This document shows positions 36,846-45,824 of a stretch of 64,000 nt of DNA, piece by piece. Location of the stretch: positions 587,851 through 651,850 of the forward strand of contig NZ_VCRO01000002.1 of the NCBI RefSeq assembly GCF_006007885.1, given 5' to 3'. The notes under the pieces are model-generated. The model ran no database searches, had not been told where the DNA came from, and worked only from the letters and a program-made list of their open reading frames with translations. Each line of letters opens with the position of its first letter. The first letter of the stretch is position 1. A program made the translations under genes and the position numbers. The DNA comes from Alteribacter natronophilus (GTDB lineage Bacteria; Bacillota; Bacilli; Bacillales; Salisediminibacteriaceae).

Positions 36846-38072
36846 ATGAAGACAGCAGTTAACAGCGGAATTTCCGTGCTTCACGACGGAAGCGTAACTT
36901 CGCCTGCGGGCTACAGGGCGGGAGGCGTTCACTGCGGGATTCGCAGGAAAAAGCTCGACCTTGGCTGGCTTTTCACAGAAACACCGGCCGCAGCAGCTGG
37001 TGTATACACAACAAACCGTTTCAGGGCAGCACCGCTTTCCGTAACCCGGGAAAGTATCGGGTACGAACAGAAGCTTCAGGCTGTTCTGGTAAATTCGGGA
37101 GTGGCCAATGCATGTACGGGAAATCGGGGGCTGGAAGATGCGCGGCAGATGCGAAGGGCTTTTTCCGAAGTGCTGGGTATTGAGGAGCACCTTGTGGCTG
37201 TAGGGTCAACAGGAGTCATCGGGCCCCTGCTCCCACTGGAAAACATAAAAGAAGGAATCAAAGGTTACGGTGAGGCGGCCAATCATATATCCGGCCGTTT
37301 TGAAACCGCGATACAGACGACTGACACCTGCGAAAAAAAAGCGGCGGTCCAGTTTGAAACAGGTGGCCGGGTGATCACGGTTGGCGGAGCGGCCAAAGGG
37401 TCGGGCATGGTCCATCCGGATATGGCTACAATGCTGGGCTTTCTCACAACAGATGCTGACATTTGTGCGGAGGCACTTCAGAAGGCGCTCAGGGAAACTG
37501 TTAACCGGACATTTAACATGATTACGGTGGATGGCGACTCAAGTACGAATGATATGGTGCTTGTTATGGCAAATGGAAGAGCAGGAAACATTCAGCTTCA
37601 CGAAGAGCACCCGGACTGGGAAACTTTTGTCTCTGCTCTGGAGGAGGTCTGTATGATGCTTGCTAAACAGATCGCAAGGGACGGAGAAGGGGCAACAAAA
37701 CTCATTGAAACGACGGTATCAGGAGCTTTAACAGAGGAGGCGGCGAGGCGGGCAGCCAAGGCCGTTATCTCCTCCAATCTCGTAAAAACAGCGGTGTTCG
37801 GAGCTGATCCGAACTGGGGGAGAATTGTCTGTGCTGCAGGTTACAGTGGGGAATCTGTGGAACCTGAAAAAATCAGCGTAAAACTTGGAGATCTTCCACT
37901 TGTAAGAGAGGGAATGCCTCTCCCCTTTGATGAGGCGGAAGGAGCTGAGTATTTAAAACAGGATACCATCCGGATTTTTCTTGATCTGGGTCAGGGTGAA
38001 GCCGAAGCAACTGCCTGGGGATGTGACCTGACCTACGACTACGTCAAAATCAATGCATCCTACCGGACATAG
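36846..38072 (+). CDS. argJ: Bifunctional ornithine acetyltransferase / N-acetylglutamate synthase ArgJ
   Basis: Recycles the acetyl group from N-acetylornithine to glutamate, and may also make acetylglutamate from acetyl-CoA. The 408-aa precursor splits itself at Ala194-Thr195 in MATMLGF; Thr195 becomes the nucleophile. KGSGMVHPDMATMLGF is the hallmark. Presence of ArgJ explains the absence of argE in the operon. The gene is 48 bp after argC behind GAGGGAGGA. Confidence 0.97.
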   Translation: MKTAVNSGISVLHDGSVTSPAGYRAGGVHCGIRRKKLDLGWLFTETPAAAAGVYTTNRFRAAPLSVTRESIGYEQKLQAVLVNSGVANACTGNRGLEDARQMRRAFSEVLGIEEHLVAVGSTGVIGPLLPLENIKEGIKGYGEAANHISGRFETAIQTTDTCEKKAAVQFETGGRVITVGGAAKGSGMVHPDMATMLGFLTTDADICAEALQKALRETVNRTFNMITVDGDSSTNDMVLVMANGRAGNIQLHEEHPDWETFVSALEEVCMMLAKQIARDGEGATKLIETTVSGALTEEAARRAAKAVISSNLVKTAVFGADPNWGRIVCAAGYSGESVEPEKISVKLGDLPLVREGMPLPFDEAEGAEYLKQDTIRIFLDLGQGEAEATAWGCDLTYDYVKINASYRT

Positions 38073-38083
38073 GGAGTGTAAGT

Positions 38084-38881
38084 ATGAGAGAAATCGTTAT
38101 AAAATGCGGCGGCAGCAGTCTGGAAGAGCTGCCGGAGGAGTTTTTCGTGGATTTGGTCCATTCCCATGAACAGGGTGTCTGCAGTCCGGTGATTGTTCAC
38201 GGTGGAGGACCTCTTATTTCCAAATTGCTCGAACAGACCGGTGTGAAAACGGAATTTGTAAACGGACTCCGTAAAACAACCGGAGATGTTCTTAAAGTAG
38301 TGGAAATGGTTCTGAGCGGTTCGGTCAATAAACAGCTGGTGAACAGAATTCAGCTTGCCGGCGGAAATGCTTTCGGCCTGAGTGGTGCGGACGGTTATTT
38401 CATGGCAGCAGAACCTGCCGGAAACAGTCTCGGTTTTGTAGGGGAAATCTGTAAAGTGGATACAGAAGTCGTCAGGGGAATTCTCTCGAGAGGCCAGATC
38501 CCGGTCATTTCCCCTGTGAGTGCAGACCCTTCAACAGGGCAGAAATACAACATTAACGGTGATACGGCTGCTGCAGCTGTGGCAGAGGCCCTCGGGGCGC
38601 CGCTCAGTTTTATCAGCGATATCCCCGGAATATACCGGAGCGGGGGCGGAGGATGGTTTGAACATTTAACCGTTCCGGAAGCGGAAAGTCTGCTTGAAAA
38701 GAAAGAAGTGACAGGGGGAATGGTACCAAAACTCAAAGCGGCCGTAGAAGGTCTGAAGAGCGGCGTTCCTGAAGTCTCTGTCATCAATGGTCTGGATTCC
38801 AGTGCTCTCAGGGCGCTTCTTCAAAATACCCAGATCCCGGGAACGCGCATTACTGCCGGGGAGGTGACTGCCCGTGTCTGA
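38084..38881 (+). CDS. argB: Acetylglutamate kinase ArgB
   Basis: Phosphorylates N-acetylglutamate (265 aa, amino-acid kinase fold). Phosphate-binding IKCGGSSLEE at the N-terminus, VHGGGPLIS around residue 44, and the ATP-site Lys in GMVPKLKAAVEGL. Starts 11 bp after argJ. It lacks the N-terminal extension of arginine-sensitive ring-forming kinases, so direct feedback inhibition by arginine is not indicated. Confidence 0.96.
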   Translation: MREIVIKCGGSSLEELPEEFFVDLVHSHEQGVCSPVIVHGGGPLISKLLEQTGVKTEFVNGLRKTTGDVLKVVEMVLSGSVNKQLVNRIQLAGGNAFGLSGADGYFMAAEPAGNSLGFVGEICKVDTEVVRGILSRGQIPVISPVSADPSTGQKYNINGDTAAAAVAEALGAPLSFISDIPGIYRSGGGGWFEHLTVPEAESLLEKKEVTGGMVPKLKAAVEGLKSGVPEVSVINGLDSSALRALLQNTQIPGTRITAGEVTARV

Positions 38882-40067
38882 AACAGCAGTTTTTCAGCCT
38901 CTTATGAACACCTATAAACGAATTCCCCTTACGATTACCCGTGGCAGAGGGAGTTACGTCTGGGATGAGACGGGGAGAAAATATCTCGATCTCACCTCCG
39001 GGATCGGCACCTGCAGCCTGGGGCATGTTCCGGATCGTGTGAAAACAGCAGTTGCCTCCCAGCTTGAAGAGCTGTGGCACTGTTCCAACCTGTTCCATAT
39101 TCCGGCCCAGGAAAAGCTCGCCTCCCTGCTTGCGGAGAACAGCTTCGGGGATCAGGTGTTTTTCTGTAACAGTGGTGCCGAGGCGAATGAGGCAGCGGTC
39201 AAACTGGCCAGAAAACATGCCCGGGAAGTCAAGGGAGCCGGTGCCACGGAGATTGTCACCTTTACACGTTCCTTCCATGGCCGGACGATGGGGGCGATGA
39301 CCGCTACCGGCCAGGATCATGTAAAAGAAGGCTTCTCACCTCTTCCGGAAGGGTTCAGTCATATCCCCTTTAACTGTTCCGAGTCCCTGAAAGGTATCGA
39401 CGTTGAAAAAACAGCAGCGGTTCTGCTGGAGCCTGTACAGGGAGAAGGCGGGGTGATTCCGTCAGACCCTGCCTGGATCAGGGAGCTGGAGGAGTTCTGC
39501 CGGAAGCATAACATTCTTCTCATGACAGATGAGGTGCAGACGGGGGTGGGAAGAACGGGAAGTTTATTTGCCTATGAACAGTACGGCATTACGCCTGACG
39601 TCATGACACTTGCCAAAGGGCTCGGCTCGGGTTTTCCGATCGGTGCTGTTGTTGCAGGAAGTAAAGCAGCGGCCAGTTTCGGGCCCGGAACTCACGGGAC
39701 GACATTCGGGGGAAACCCTCTGGCGTGTACAGCGGGTATAGCGACAATAGAGGAAATGATAGAGAAAGGAATACCGGAAAAAGCGATGGCTTGCGGAAAC
39801 CGAGTGAAGGAGAAGCTCAACAGACTGGCTGAAGAACTGACTGAAGTAACCGAAGTGAGGGGGAAGGGCCTGCTACTCGGACTGGAACTGGAAGTTGAAG
39901 CAGCGGACATTGTAACAGAAGCAAGGGAAAACGGCCTTCTCGTTCTAACAGCAGGAAAGAACGTACTGCGGCTTCTGCCTCCACTTACGATTTCACCGGA
40001 AGAAGCCGACAGAGCAGTTTCCGTACTGGAAGATATTTTTAGAAGACGGGAGGCTACAGCAGTATGA
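38874..40067 (+). CDS. argD: Acetylornithine aminotransferase ArgD
   Basis: PLP class-III aminotransferase (397 aa) making N-acetylornithine. PLP Lys248 in TLAKGLGSGFPIGA; Asp219 in MTDEVQTGVGRTG pairs with the cofactor pyridine. Start is GTG at 38874, within the last bases of argB (8-bp overlap), giving coupled translation; its own stop overlaps carA. Confidence 0.97.
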   Translation: MSETAVFQPLMNTYKRIPLTITRGRGSYVWDETGRKYLDLTSGIGTCSLGHVPDRVKTAVASQLEELWHCSNLFHIPAQEKLASLLAENSFGDQVFFCNSGAEANEAAVKLARKHAREVKGAGATEIVTFTRSFHGRTMGAMTATGQDHVKEGFSPLPEGFSHIPFNCSESLKGIDVEKTAAVLLEPVQGEGGVIPSDPAWIRELEEFCRKHNILLMTDEVQTGVGRTGSLFAYEQYGITPDVMTLAKGLGSGFPIGAVVAGSKAAASFGPGTHGTTFGGNPLACTAGIATIEEMIEKGIPEKAMACGNRVKEKLNRLAEELTEVTEVRGKGLLLGLELEVEAADIVTEARENGLLVLTAGKNVLRLLPPLTISPEEADRAVSVLEDIFRRREATAV

Positions 40068-41137
40068 AAGGGTATTTAACACTCGATACCGGAGACATCT
40101 TTGAGGGAGAACTGATTGGTGCCGATTTCCCCGGAACGGGAGAGGTTGTCTTCACTACGAGTATGACAGGTTATCAGGAGATGAGCACGGATCCGTCCTA
40201 TGCAGGACAGATTCTTGTGTTCTGTTACCCTCTTATCGGCAACTATGGTTTAGACAAAAATGCAAATGAAAGTAAAAACACAGCAGTATCAGGCGTAGTT
40301 ACGGGAGAAGTGTGGGATGACGCTGAAGAGTACCTGCATACGGGCAGTTTCCCGGATCAGCTGAAAGAAGCCGGGGTCCCGGGGCTTATGGGAGTGGATA
40401 CAAGAGCTCTTGTTAAAAAGATCCGGAAGTATCCGACAGTCACCGGCTGGATCGCTGCTGATCCAGTCACCGGACCGGTGCAGCCGGCCAGGGAAGGACT
40501 CCTTGTCGACCAGGTAGCTGTAGAGAGCGCAGAGTACTTTCCGAATGACGGTCCCCACGTGGTTCTCATTGATTACGGTTATAAAAAATCCATCCTTCAC
40601 GCTTTGCTTAAACGTGGGTGTGCTGTTACGGTGCTGCCGTATACAACGCCGTTTGACGAGGTGGAAATGCTTAATCCGGACGGCATCCTTCTCAGTAATG
40701 GCCCGGGCGATCCCACACAGCTTGAAGGAGAGTTTCTGAAAATCAGACTTATGGCAGAAAAATGGCCCACTTTCGGGATCTGTCTTGGTCACCAGCTGCT
40801 GGCGCTTGCCTTTGGAGGCGGGACGGAAAAGCAGCAAAACGGCCATAGAGGGAGCAACCACCCTGTAAAGGAACTTCTCACGGGGAAAGTTCATATTACC
40901 TCCCAGAACCACGGTTACGTTGTCAGGGAGAATGGGATAACTGGAAAAGGCTTCCATGTAACCTACCGCAATGTCAATGACGGTACAGTTGAAGGCCTTT
41001 GCCATAATTCGCTTCCGGTTTCATCTGTGCAGTTTCATCCTGAAGCCCATCCCGGTCCGAGTGACACTGATTACCTGTTTAATGTATTTGTCAGACAGAT
41101 GAAAGAGGCAGGAGGAATCCGCTATGCCAAAGCGTAA
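40064..41137 (+). CDS. carA: Carbamoyl-phosphate synthase small subunit (arginine-linked) CarA
   Basis: Glutaminase subunit, 357 aa, releasing ammonia from glutamine for carbamoyl phosphate. The class-I amidotransferase nucleophile is Cys240 in GICLGHQ; His325 and Glu327 in QFHPEA complete the triad. Inside the arg operon it is the arginine-specific copy, distinct from a presumed pyrimidine-regulated pyrAA elsewhere. ATGA overlap with argD; 14-bp overlap with carB. Confidence 0.96.
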   Translation: MKGYLTLDTGDIFEGELIGADFPGTGEVVFTTSMTGYQEMSTDPSYAGQILVFCYPLIGNYGLDKNANESKNTAVSGVVTGEVWDDAEEYLHTGSFPDQLKEAGVPGLMGVDTRALVKKIRKYPTVTGWIAADPVTGPVQPAREGLLVDQVAVESAEYFPNDGPHVVLIDYGYKKSILHALLKRGCAVTVLPYTTPFDEVEMLNPDGILLSNGPGDPTQLEGEFLKIRLMAEKWPTFGICLGHQLLALAFGGGTEKQQNGHRGSNHPVKELLTGKVHITSQNHGYVVRENGITGKGFHVTYRNVNDGTVEGLCHNSLPVSSVQFHPEAHPGPSDTDYLFNVFVRQMKEAGGIRYAKA

Positions 41138-44100
41138 CGATCTGAAGAAAGTACTGGTCATCGGGTCAGGACCTATCGTGATCGGTCAGGCAGCAGAGTT
41201 TGACTATGCTGGAACCCAGGCCTGTCTTTCGCTGAAAGAGGAAGGGATTGAGGTTGTTCTTGTAAACAGTAATCCCGCAACAATTATGACTGATGAAACG
41301 GTGGCAGACCATATTTATATTGAACCGCTGACCACAGAGACGGTCACGGCCATTATAGCAAAGGAAAAACCGGACGGAATGATTGGAACTCTCGGAGGAC
41401 AGACAGGGCTCAACCTGACGATTGCCCTGTATGAAAAAGGGATCCTCGATCAGTTCGGTGTTGAGCTGCTTGGAACTTCCGCAGCCTCCATTCAGAAAGG
41501 GGAGGATCGGAATCTGTTCAGAAGCCTGATGTTCGACATCGGGGAACCGGTACCGGAATCACGGACAGTTGAAAGTCTTGAGGAAGGCGTTATCTTTGCA
41601 GAAGAGTCCGGTTTTCCCGTCATCATCAGGCCGGCCTATACCCTCGGCGGTGCCGGGGGCGGGTTTGCCTATGATATGGCGGAATTCGAAACGGTGCTTC
41701 AGCGGGGCCTTTCCATGAGTCCGATCCACCAGGTGCTGGCCGAAAGAAGCATTAAAGGGTGGAAGGAAATCGAATACGAAGTGATGCGGGACGAAAATGA
41801 CACATGTACGATCGTCTGCAATATGGAAAACATGGATCCGGTTGGGGTTCATACGGGGGATTCCATTGTTACTGCTCCGTCACAGACATTGTCCGATGTT
41901 CAGTATCAGAAGCTGAGGGATGCTTCTCTGAAAATTATCCGTGCTCTCAACGTGATCGGGGGATGCAACGTCCAGTTTGCTCTTCATCCGCAGACCGGGG
42001 AGTACTGCGTGATCGAAGTGAATCCACGGGTGAGCCGTTCGTCAGCTCTCGCATCAAAAGCGACGGGATATCCGATTGCAAGAATCGCTGCCAAGTGTGC
42101 AGTTGGGTACCGGCTGGATGAAATTATAAACCCGATTACCGGTACTACGTTTGCTTCTTTTGAGCCGGCTCTCGATTACACTGTTGTCAAACTCCCAAGG
42201 TTTCCATCTGACAAATTCCCTGAGGCTGACCGCACGCTGGGGACGCAGATGAAAGCAACCGGGGAAGTGATGGCGATTGACCGCTCGTTCGAAGGAGCTC
42301 TGAACAAAGCCCTGCGGTCAATGGAAAACAGTGTGTACAGCCTCCAGCATCCTGCGTGCCTCGGTATGGCGGATGAGGATCTAACGGAAGCTGTGCAAAA
42401 CCCTTCTGATCTTCGCCTTTATGCCATAGCCGAGGCTTTCAGAAGAGGGTGGACCGTCCAAAAAGCAGCAGATACCACGGACATCAGCAGCTGGTTCCTC
42501 AGGAAGGTAAAAAACATTGTGGACTGTGAAAATGAGGTTGCCGCCTACTCCTGGGAACGGCTTCCGTACAATGTCCTCAGGAAAGCGAAAAGAATGAATA
42601 TCAGCGACCGCCGGCTCGCAGCGCTTGCCGGTACAGACGAAAAGAGCGTACGAAGAAAGCTTGAAACTGCTGATCTTGCTCCCGGATTTAAACTGGTGGA
42701 TACGTGTGCAGCCGAGTTTGATGCAGTTACGCCGTATTACTATTCCACCTGGCAGGGTGAGGACGAAGTCATGGAATCGAAATCGGAAAAGATCCTCGTC
42801 GTCGGTTCGGGGCCAATCCGTATTGGGCAGGGCATCGAGTTTGACTACTGTTCTGTGCAGGCGGCAGAGGCTGTGAAACAAAAAGGCTTTGAGGCGGTCG
42901 TGATGAACAATAATCCGGAAACGGTAAGCACCGACTTTTCCGCTGCAGACCGTCTTTACTTTGAACCTCTGGCGGTAGAGGATATTCTGGCTGTTGCAAA
43001 AAAGGAAAAAGTCACCGGGGTACTTGTCCAGTTCGGCGGTCAGACTGCCGTTAATACAGCGCAGGATCTTGCTGATGAAGGAATTCCCATTCTGGGTACG
43101 TCCCTTGAAGCAATTGACACACTGGAGGACCGGGAAGGCTTTTACGCATTGCTTAATGACCTTCACATCCCTCATATCCCAGGCGAGACCGTTCATAACA
43201 GGGAGGAGCTGTATGAAAAAGCCGAAAAGACCGGTTATCCGGTAGTGGTGAGACCTTCCTATGTTATCGGAGGGAGCAGAATGGAGGTCTGTTATACTCC
43301 GGCAGATCTGCACAGGTATGTTGACAGATTCATGGAGACAGAGGACAAACGCACCTGGCCGCTTCTTCTGGATTCCTTTATTCCGGGTCGGGAATGTGAA
43401 ATGGATGTGATCAGCGACGGATCTTCCATTGCTGTGCCGGGAATCTTTGAGCATGTGGAGCGTGCAGGGGTGCACTCGGGAGACAGCACGGCACTTTTTC
43501 CGCCCTTCAGTCTCACTGATGAGGAGAAACAGACGATGACCGAATACGCTGGTAAAATTGCCACGACCGCTCCGGTTAAAGGAATAATGAACATCCAGTT
43601 TGTGATTCACGGCGGGACTGTATATGTACTGGAGGTCAATCCGAGAGCCTCCAGAACCGTACCGATTATGAGCAAGGTGACTGGTGTTCCGATGATTGAA
43701 TGGGCAGTGCGGATCCAGCTTGGTGAAAAACTGAAAGATGTTTCAGACATAGAGGGACTGATGGATGAACCGGGATTCTATACAGTCAAATCACCGGTTT
43801 TCTCCGCTTCAAGTCTGCCCGGAGCAGATACCGTTCTGGGACCTGAAATGAAATCCACAGGAGAAATTCTCGGCTGCGGCAGATCTCTTGAAGAAGCCGT
43901 ACAGAAGGTAATCGCGGTGAAGGAAGATCCGGCAGATGAATCTGTACTGCTCTGCTCCATTGCGGATCATGAGAAAGAGGAAAGTATTCCCCTGATAAAA
44001 GAGCTGTCCAATCTCGGGTGGACTGTCAAGGCCACAGTTGGAACGGCCCGTATGCTTTGGGGAGCCGGGATCGATACGGGGGTAATTCCGGATAATGAGG

Positions 44101-44360
44101 AGCTGCTTGAACATCTCTTCAGAAAAGAACAGCCGCACGCCGTGATCTGTACCGCCGGAAAGGGGCAGTCCAGAGAAACGTTCGGGTTTGCCCTTAGATC
44201 ATGTGCGGTCAAATATAATGTTCCTTACTTTACGAACCTCGATACTGCACGGTTCTGGCAGCGTTTCGGAGCTCAAAAACCGAAGACGCCGCTAACCCCC
44301 CGGCGGATGAGTGAATACAGAAATTCAGCAGAAATGAAGAATGGAGTGATGGCATGGTAA
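41124..44360 (+). CDS. carB: Carbamoyl-phosphate synthase large subunit CarB
   Basis: Synthetase subunit (1078 aa) with two homologous ATP-grasp halves: VIGSGPIVIGQAAEFDYAGTQA at the N-terminus and its repeat VVGSGPIRIGQGIEFDYCSVQA around residue 559. The first half makes carboxyphosphate/carbamate, the second phosphorylates carbamate; the last 140 residues are the MGS-like allosteric domain. An open frame of 409 codons lies opposite its middle but is only a shadow. Translationally coupled to carA and argF. Confidence 0.97.
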   Translation: MPKRNDLKKVLVIGSGPIVIGQAAEFDYAGTQACLSLKEEGIEVVLVNSNPATIMTDETVADHIYIEPLTTETVTAIIAKEKPDGMIGTLGGQTGLNLTIALYEKGILDQFGVELLGTSAASIQKGEDRNLFRSLMFDIGEPVPESRTVESLEEGVIFAEESGFPVIIRPAYTLGGAGGGFAYDMAEFETVLQRGLSMSPIHQVLAERSIKGWKEIEYEVMRDENDTCTIVCNMENMDPVGVHTGDSIVTAPSQTLSDVQYQKLRDASLKIIRALNVIGGCNVQFALHPQTGEYCVIEVNPRVSRSSALASKATGYPIARIAAKCAVGYRLDEIINPITGTTFASFEPALDYTVVKLPRFPSDKFPEADRTLGTQMKATGEVMAIDRSFEGALNKALRSMENSVYSLQHPACLGMADEDLTEAVQNPSDLRLYAIAEAFRRGWTVQKAADTTDISSWFLRKVKNIVDCENEVAAYSWERLPYNVLRKAKRMNISDRRLAALAGTDEKSVRRKLETADLAPGFKLVDTCAAEFDAVTPYYYSTWQGEDEVMESKSEKILVVGSGPIRIGQGIEFDYCSVQAAEAVKQKGFEAVVMNNNPETVSTDFSAADRLYFEPLAVEDILAVAKKEKVTGVLVQFGGQTAVNTAQDLADEGIPILGTSLEAIDTLEDREGFYALLNDLHIPHIPGETVHNREELYEKAEKTGYPVVVRPSYVIGGSRMEVCYTPADLHRYVDRFMETEDKRTWPLLLDSFIPGRECEMDVISDGSSIAVPGIFEHVERAGVHSGDSTALFPPFSLTDEEKQTMTEYAGKIATTAPVKGIMNIQFVIHGGTVYVLEVNPRASRTVPIMSKVTGVPMIEWAVRIQLGEKLKDVSDIEGLMDEPGFYTVKSPVFSASSLPGADTVLGPEMKSTGEILGCGRSLEEAVQKVIAVKEDPADESVLLCSIADHEKEESIPLIKELSNLGWTVKATVGTARMLWGAGIDTGVIPDNEELLEHLFRKEQPHAVICTAGKGQSRETFGFALRSCAVKYNVPYFTNLDTARFWQRFGAQKPKTPLTPRRMSEYRNSAEMKNGVMAW

Positions 44361-45331
44361 TGACAGATTTGAAACAGAAAGCGGCATCCATGGTTACGCA
44401 GAGTGAATTACGGGATTTTCTGACTTTAGCCGATTTGGGGACGGCACAGCTTCACTCTCTCCTCGATGAAGCTGCTGATTTAAAAAGAAAACAGAAACAG
44501 GGAATTGCACACGAGTATGCCCGGGGGAAATCACTTGCAATGATTTTTGAAAAATCATCCACGCGAACCCGGATCAGCTTTGAATTAGGCATGACGCAAC
44601 TGGGAGGACATGCGATTTTCCTGAACTCAAAAGATTTACAGCTGGGAAGAGGCGAGTCCCTTTCAGATACAGCCAGAGTATTATCGGAGTACGCTGATAC
44701 GATTATGATCAGGACATTTGCCCACGCCACAGTGGAGGAGCTGGCAGCATATGCGTCAATACCGGTTATTAATGGTCTGACAGATCTCCACCACCCCGCT
44801 CAGACCCTGGCAGATCTACTGACGATAAAAGAAAAGAAAGGAAAACTGAAAGGAATTAAACTGGGCTGGGTCGGAGACGGAAGCAGCAATGTTGCCCATT
44901 CCCTTCTGGAAGGGGCCGCCCTGACAGGGATGAATATGACTCTGGCAGCGCCAGAAGGATATGAACCTGACCAGGCTGTTTTCAGCAGGGCCCAAGCCCT
45001 TGCAGACGAGTCCGGAGGGAAACTCTCACTTACACGCAGTCCTGAGGAAGCCGCAGCAGGCGCAGACGTACTCGTCACTGATGTGTGGACCAGCATGGGG
45101 CAGGAGGCCGAGAAGGCAGAGCGGATGGATGCATTCCGTCCGTATCAGGTAAATCGTGAACTGTGCCGGCTGGCAGACCGCGATTACATTTTCCTTCATT
45201 GCCTGCCCGCACACCGCGGGGAGGAAGTAACCGGCGAGATTATCGATGGTCCCCATTCAGTGGTTTTCGAGGAAGCCGGGAACAGGCTGCACGCCCAGAA
45301 GGCTCTTTTGAAAATGCTCCTGTGTGACTGA
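44354..45331 (+). CDS. argF: Ornithine carbamoyltransferase ArgF
   Basis: Joins carbamoyl phosphate and ornithine to citrulline (325 aa). Carbamoyl-phosphate-binding STRTR at residues 69-73 within EKSSTRTRISFE, HPAQ in DLHHPAQTLADLL, ornithine loop with HCLPAHRGEEV near the end. It overlaps carB by 7 bp and closes the operon; argG and argH are not in the window. Confidence 0.97.
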   Translation: MVMTDLKQKAASMVTQSELRDFLTLADLGTAQLHSLLDEAADLKRKQKQGIAHEYARGKSLAMIFEKSSTRTRISFELGMTQLGGHAIFLNSKDLQLGRGESLSDTARVLSEYADTIMIRTFAHATVEELAAYASIPVINGLTDLHHPAQTLADLLTIKEKKGKLKGIKLGWVGDGSSNVAHSLLEGAALTGMNMTLAAPEGYEPDQAVFSRAQALADESGGKLSLTRSPEEAAAGADVLVTDVWTSMGQEAEKAERMDAFRPYQVNRELCRLADRDYIFLHCLPAHRGEEVTGEIIDGPHSVVFEEAGNRLHAQKALLKMLLCD

Positions 45332-45410
45332 TTTCAAAGCAGAAGTTTCTGCAGTAATCCAGCGTGATGAAAATAAAGAAAGGGGCTGGGACCAAAACCA
45401 GCTTATAAGA

Positions 45411-45443
45411 AGGGCCCTCACCAGCGGTGAGAGCTCTTTTTTG
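45411..45443 (+). terminator. Terminator of the arg operon
   Basis: AGGGC-CTCACC / GGTGAG-GCTCT with one internal mismatch and loop AGC, then TTTTTTG. Confidence 0.8.
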
Positions 45444-45455
45444 TATACAGTATTT

Positions 45456-45655
45456 TAATGTTTGATTGTTCAAAAATACACTCGCTGCCGCGGGCAAGGC
45501 TTCAGCTAACCGGGGGCACTTCTGCTTCTTTCTCTGCAAGTAGCTCTTCGAAGCTGTCTGCGTCGAAGCAGCTCGAAGTATTTACAGGATGTAAACGCTC
45601 GCAGCTCTTGCTTTTCCCGCAGGCGTCTCGTGATTTTTGGACAATCAACAAAAAA
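45456..45655 (-). repeat. MITE-like repeat, diverged copy G
   Basis: GCTGCCGCGGGCAAGGCTTCAGC and CTTCTGCTTCTTTCTCTGC at one side; GCTGTCTGCGTCGAAGCAGCTCGAAG and TTTCCCGCAGGCGTCTCGTG at the other, corresponding to copies A and B read in reverse. The terminal inverted repeats have decayed to TTGATTGTTCAAAAA / TTTTTGGACAATCAA, which are themselves an inverted pair. Confidence 0.75.
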
Positions 45656-45675
45656 CGTGAAGGAGGATTTGCCCT

Positions 45676-45768
45676 ATGGCGGGGAACTTGAAAAAGTATA
45701 CCGGCCAACAGGCTCATCACCCTAAAAATGAGATCAGCAAAACAGTGCCAACTATCGCAAACCGATAA
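45676..45768 (+). CDS. Possible 30-aa small protein
   Basis: Thirty-codon frame starting MAGNLKKYTGQQAHHPKNEI, preceded by a textbook GAAGGAGGATTT site 7 bp before the ATG. The end of the frame runs into a strong terminator stem, as often seen for genuine tiny genes. Basic, His-rich and soluble; reminiscent in size of minor small acid-soluble spore proteins but without a match I can name. No promoter identified, and its ribosome-binding region touches the end of a repeat copy. Confidence 0.4.
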   Translation: MAGNLKKYTGQQAHHPKNEISKTVPTIANR

Positions 45769-45781
45769 TTGGCACTGTTTT
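45738..45781. terminator. Bidirectional terminator before mqnE 3' end
   Basis: AAAACAGTGCCAA / TTGGCACTGTTTT with inner CTATCG / CGATAA: a long stem with A and T tracts on both sides, facing mqnE on the minus strand. Confidence 0.93.
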
Positions 45782-45824
45782 TTTAACTTATTTCGAGACT
45801 GATTTGTCCCAATCCCTTTGTGTT

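Noticed and set aside
42381-43610. Long open frame (409 codons) on the minus strand
   Set aside because: Lies wholly opposite carB, has no ribosome-binding site, and its protein is Cys/Arg/His-rich as is usual for shadow frames.
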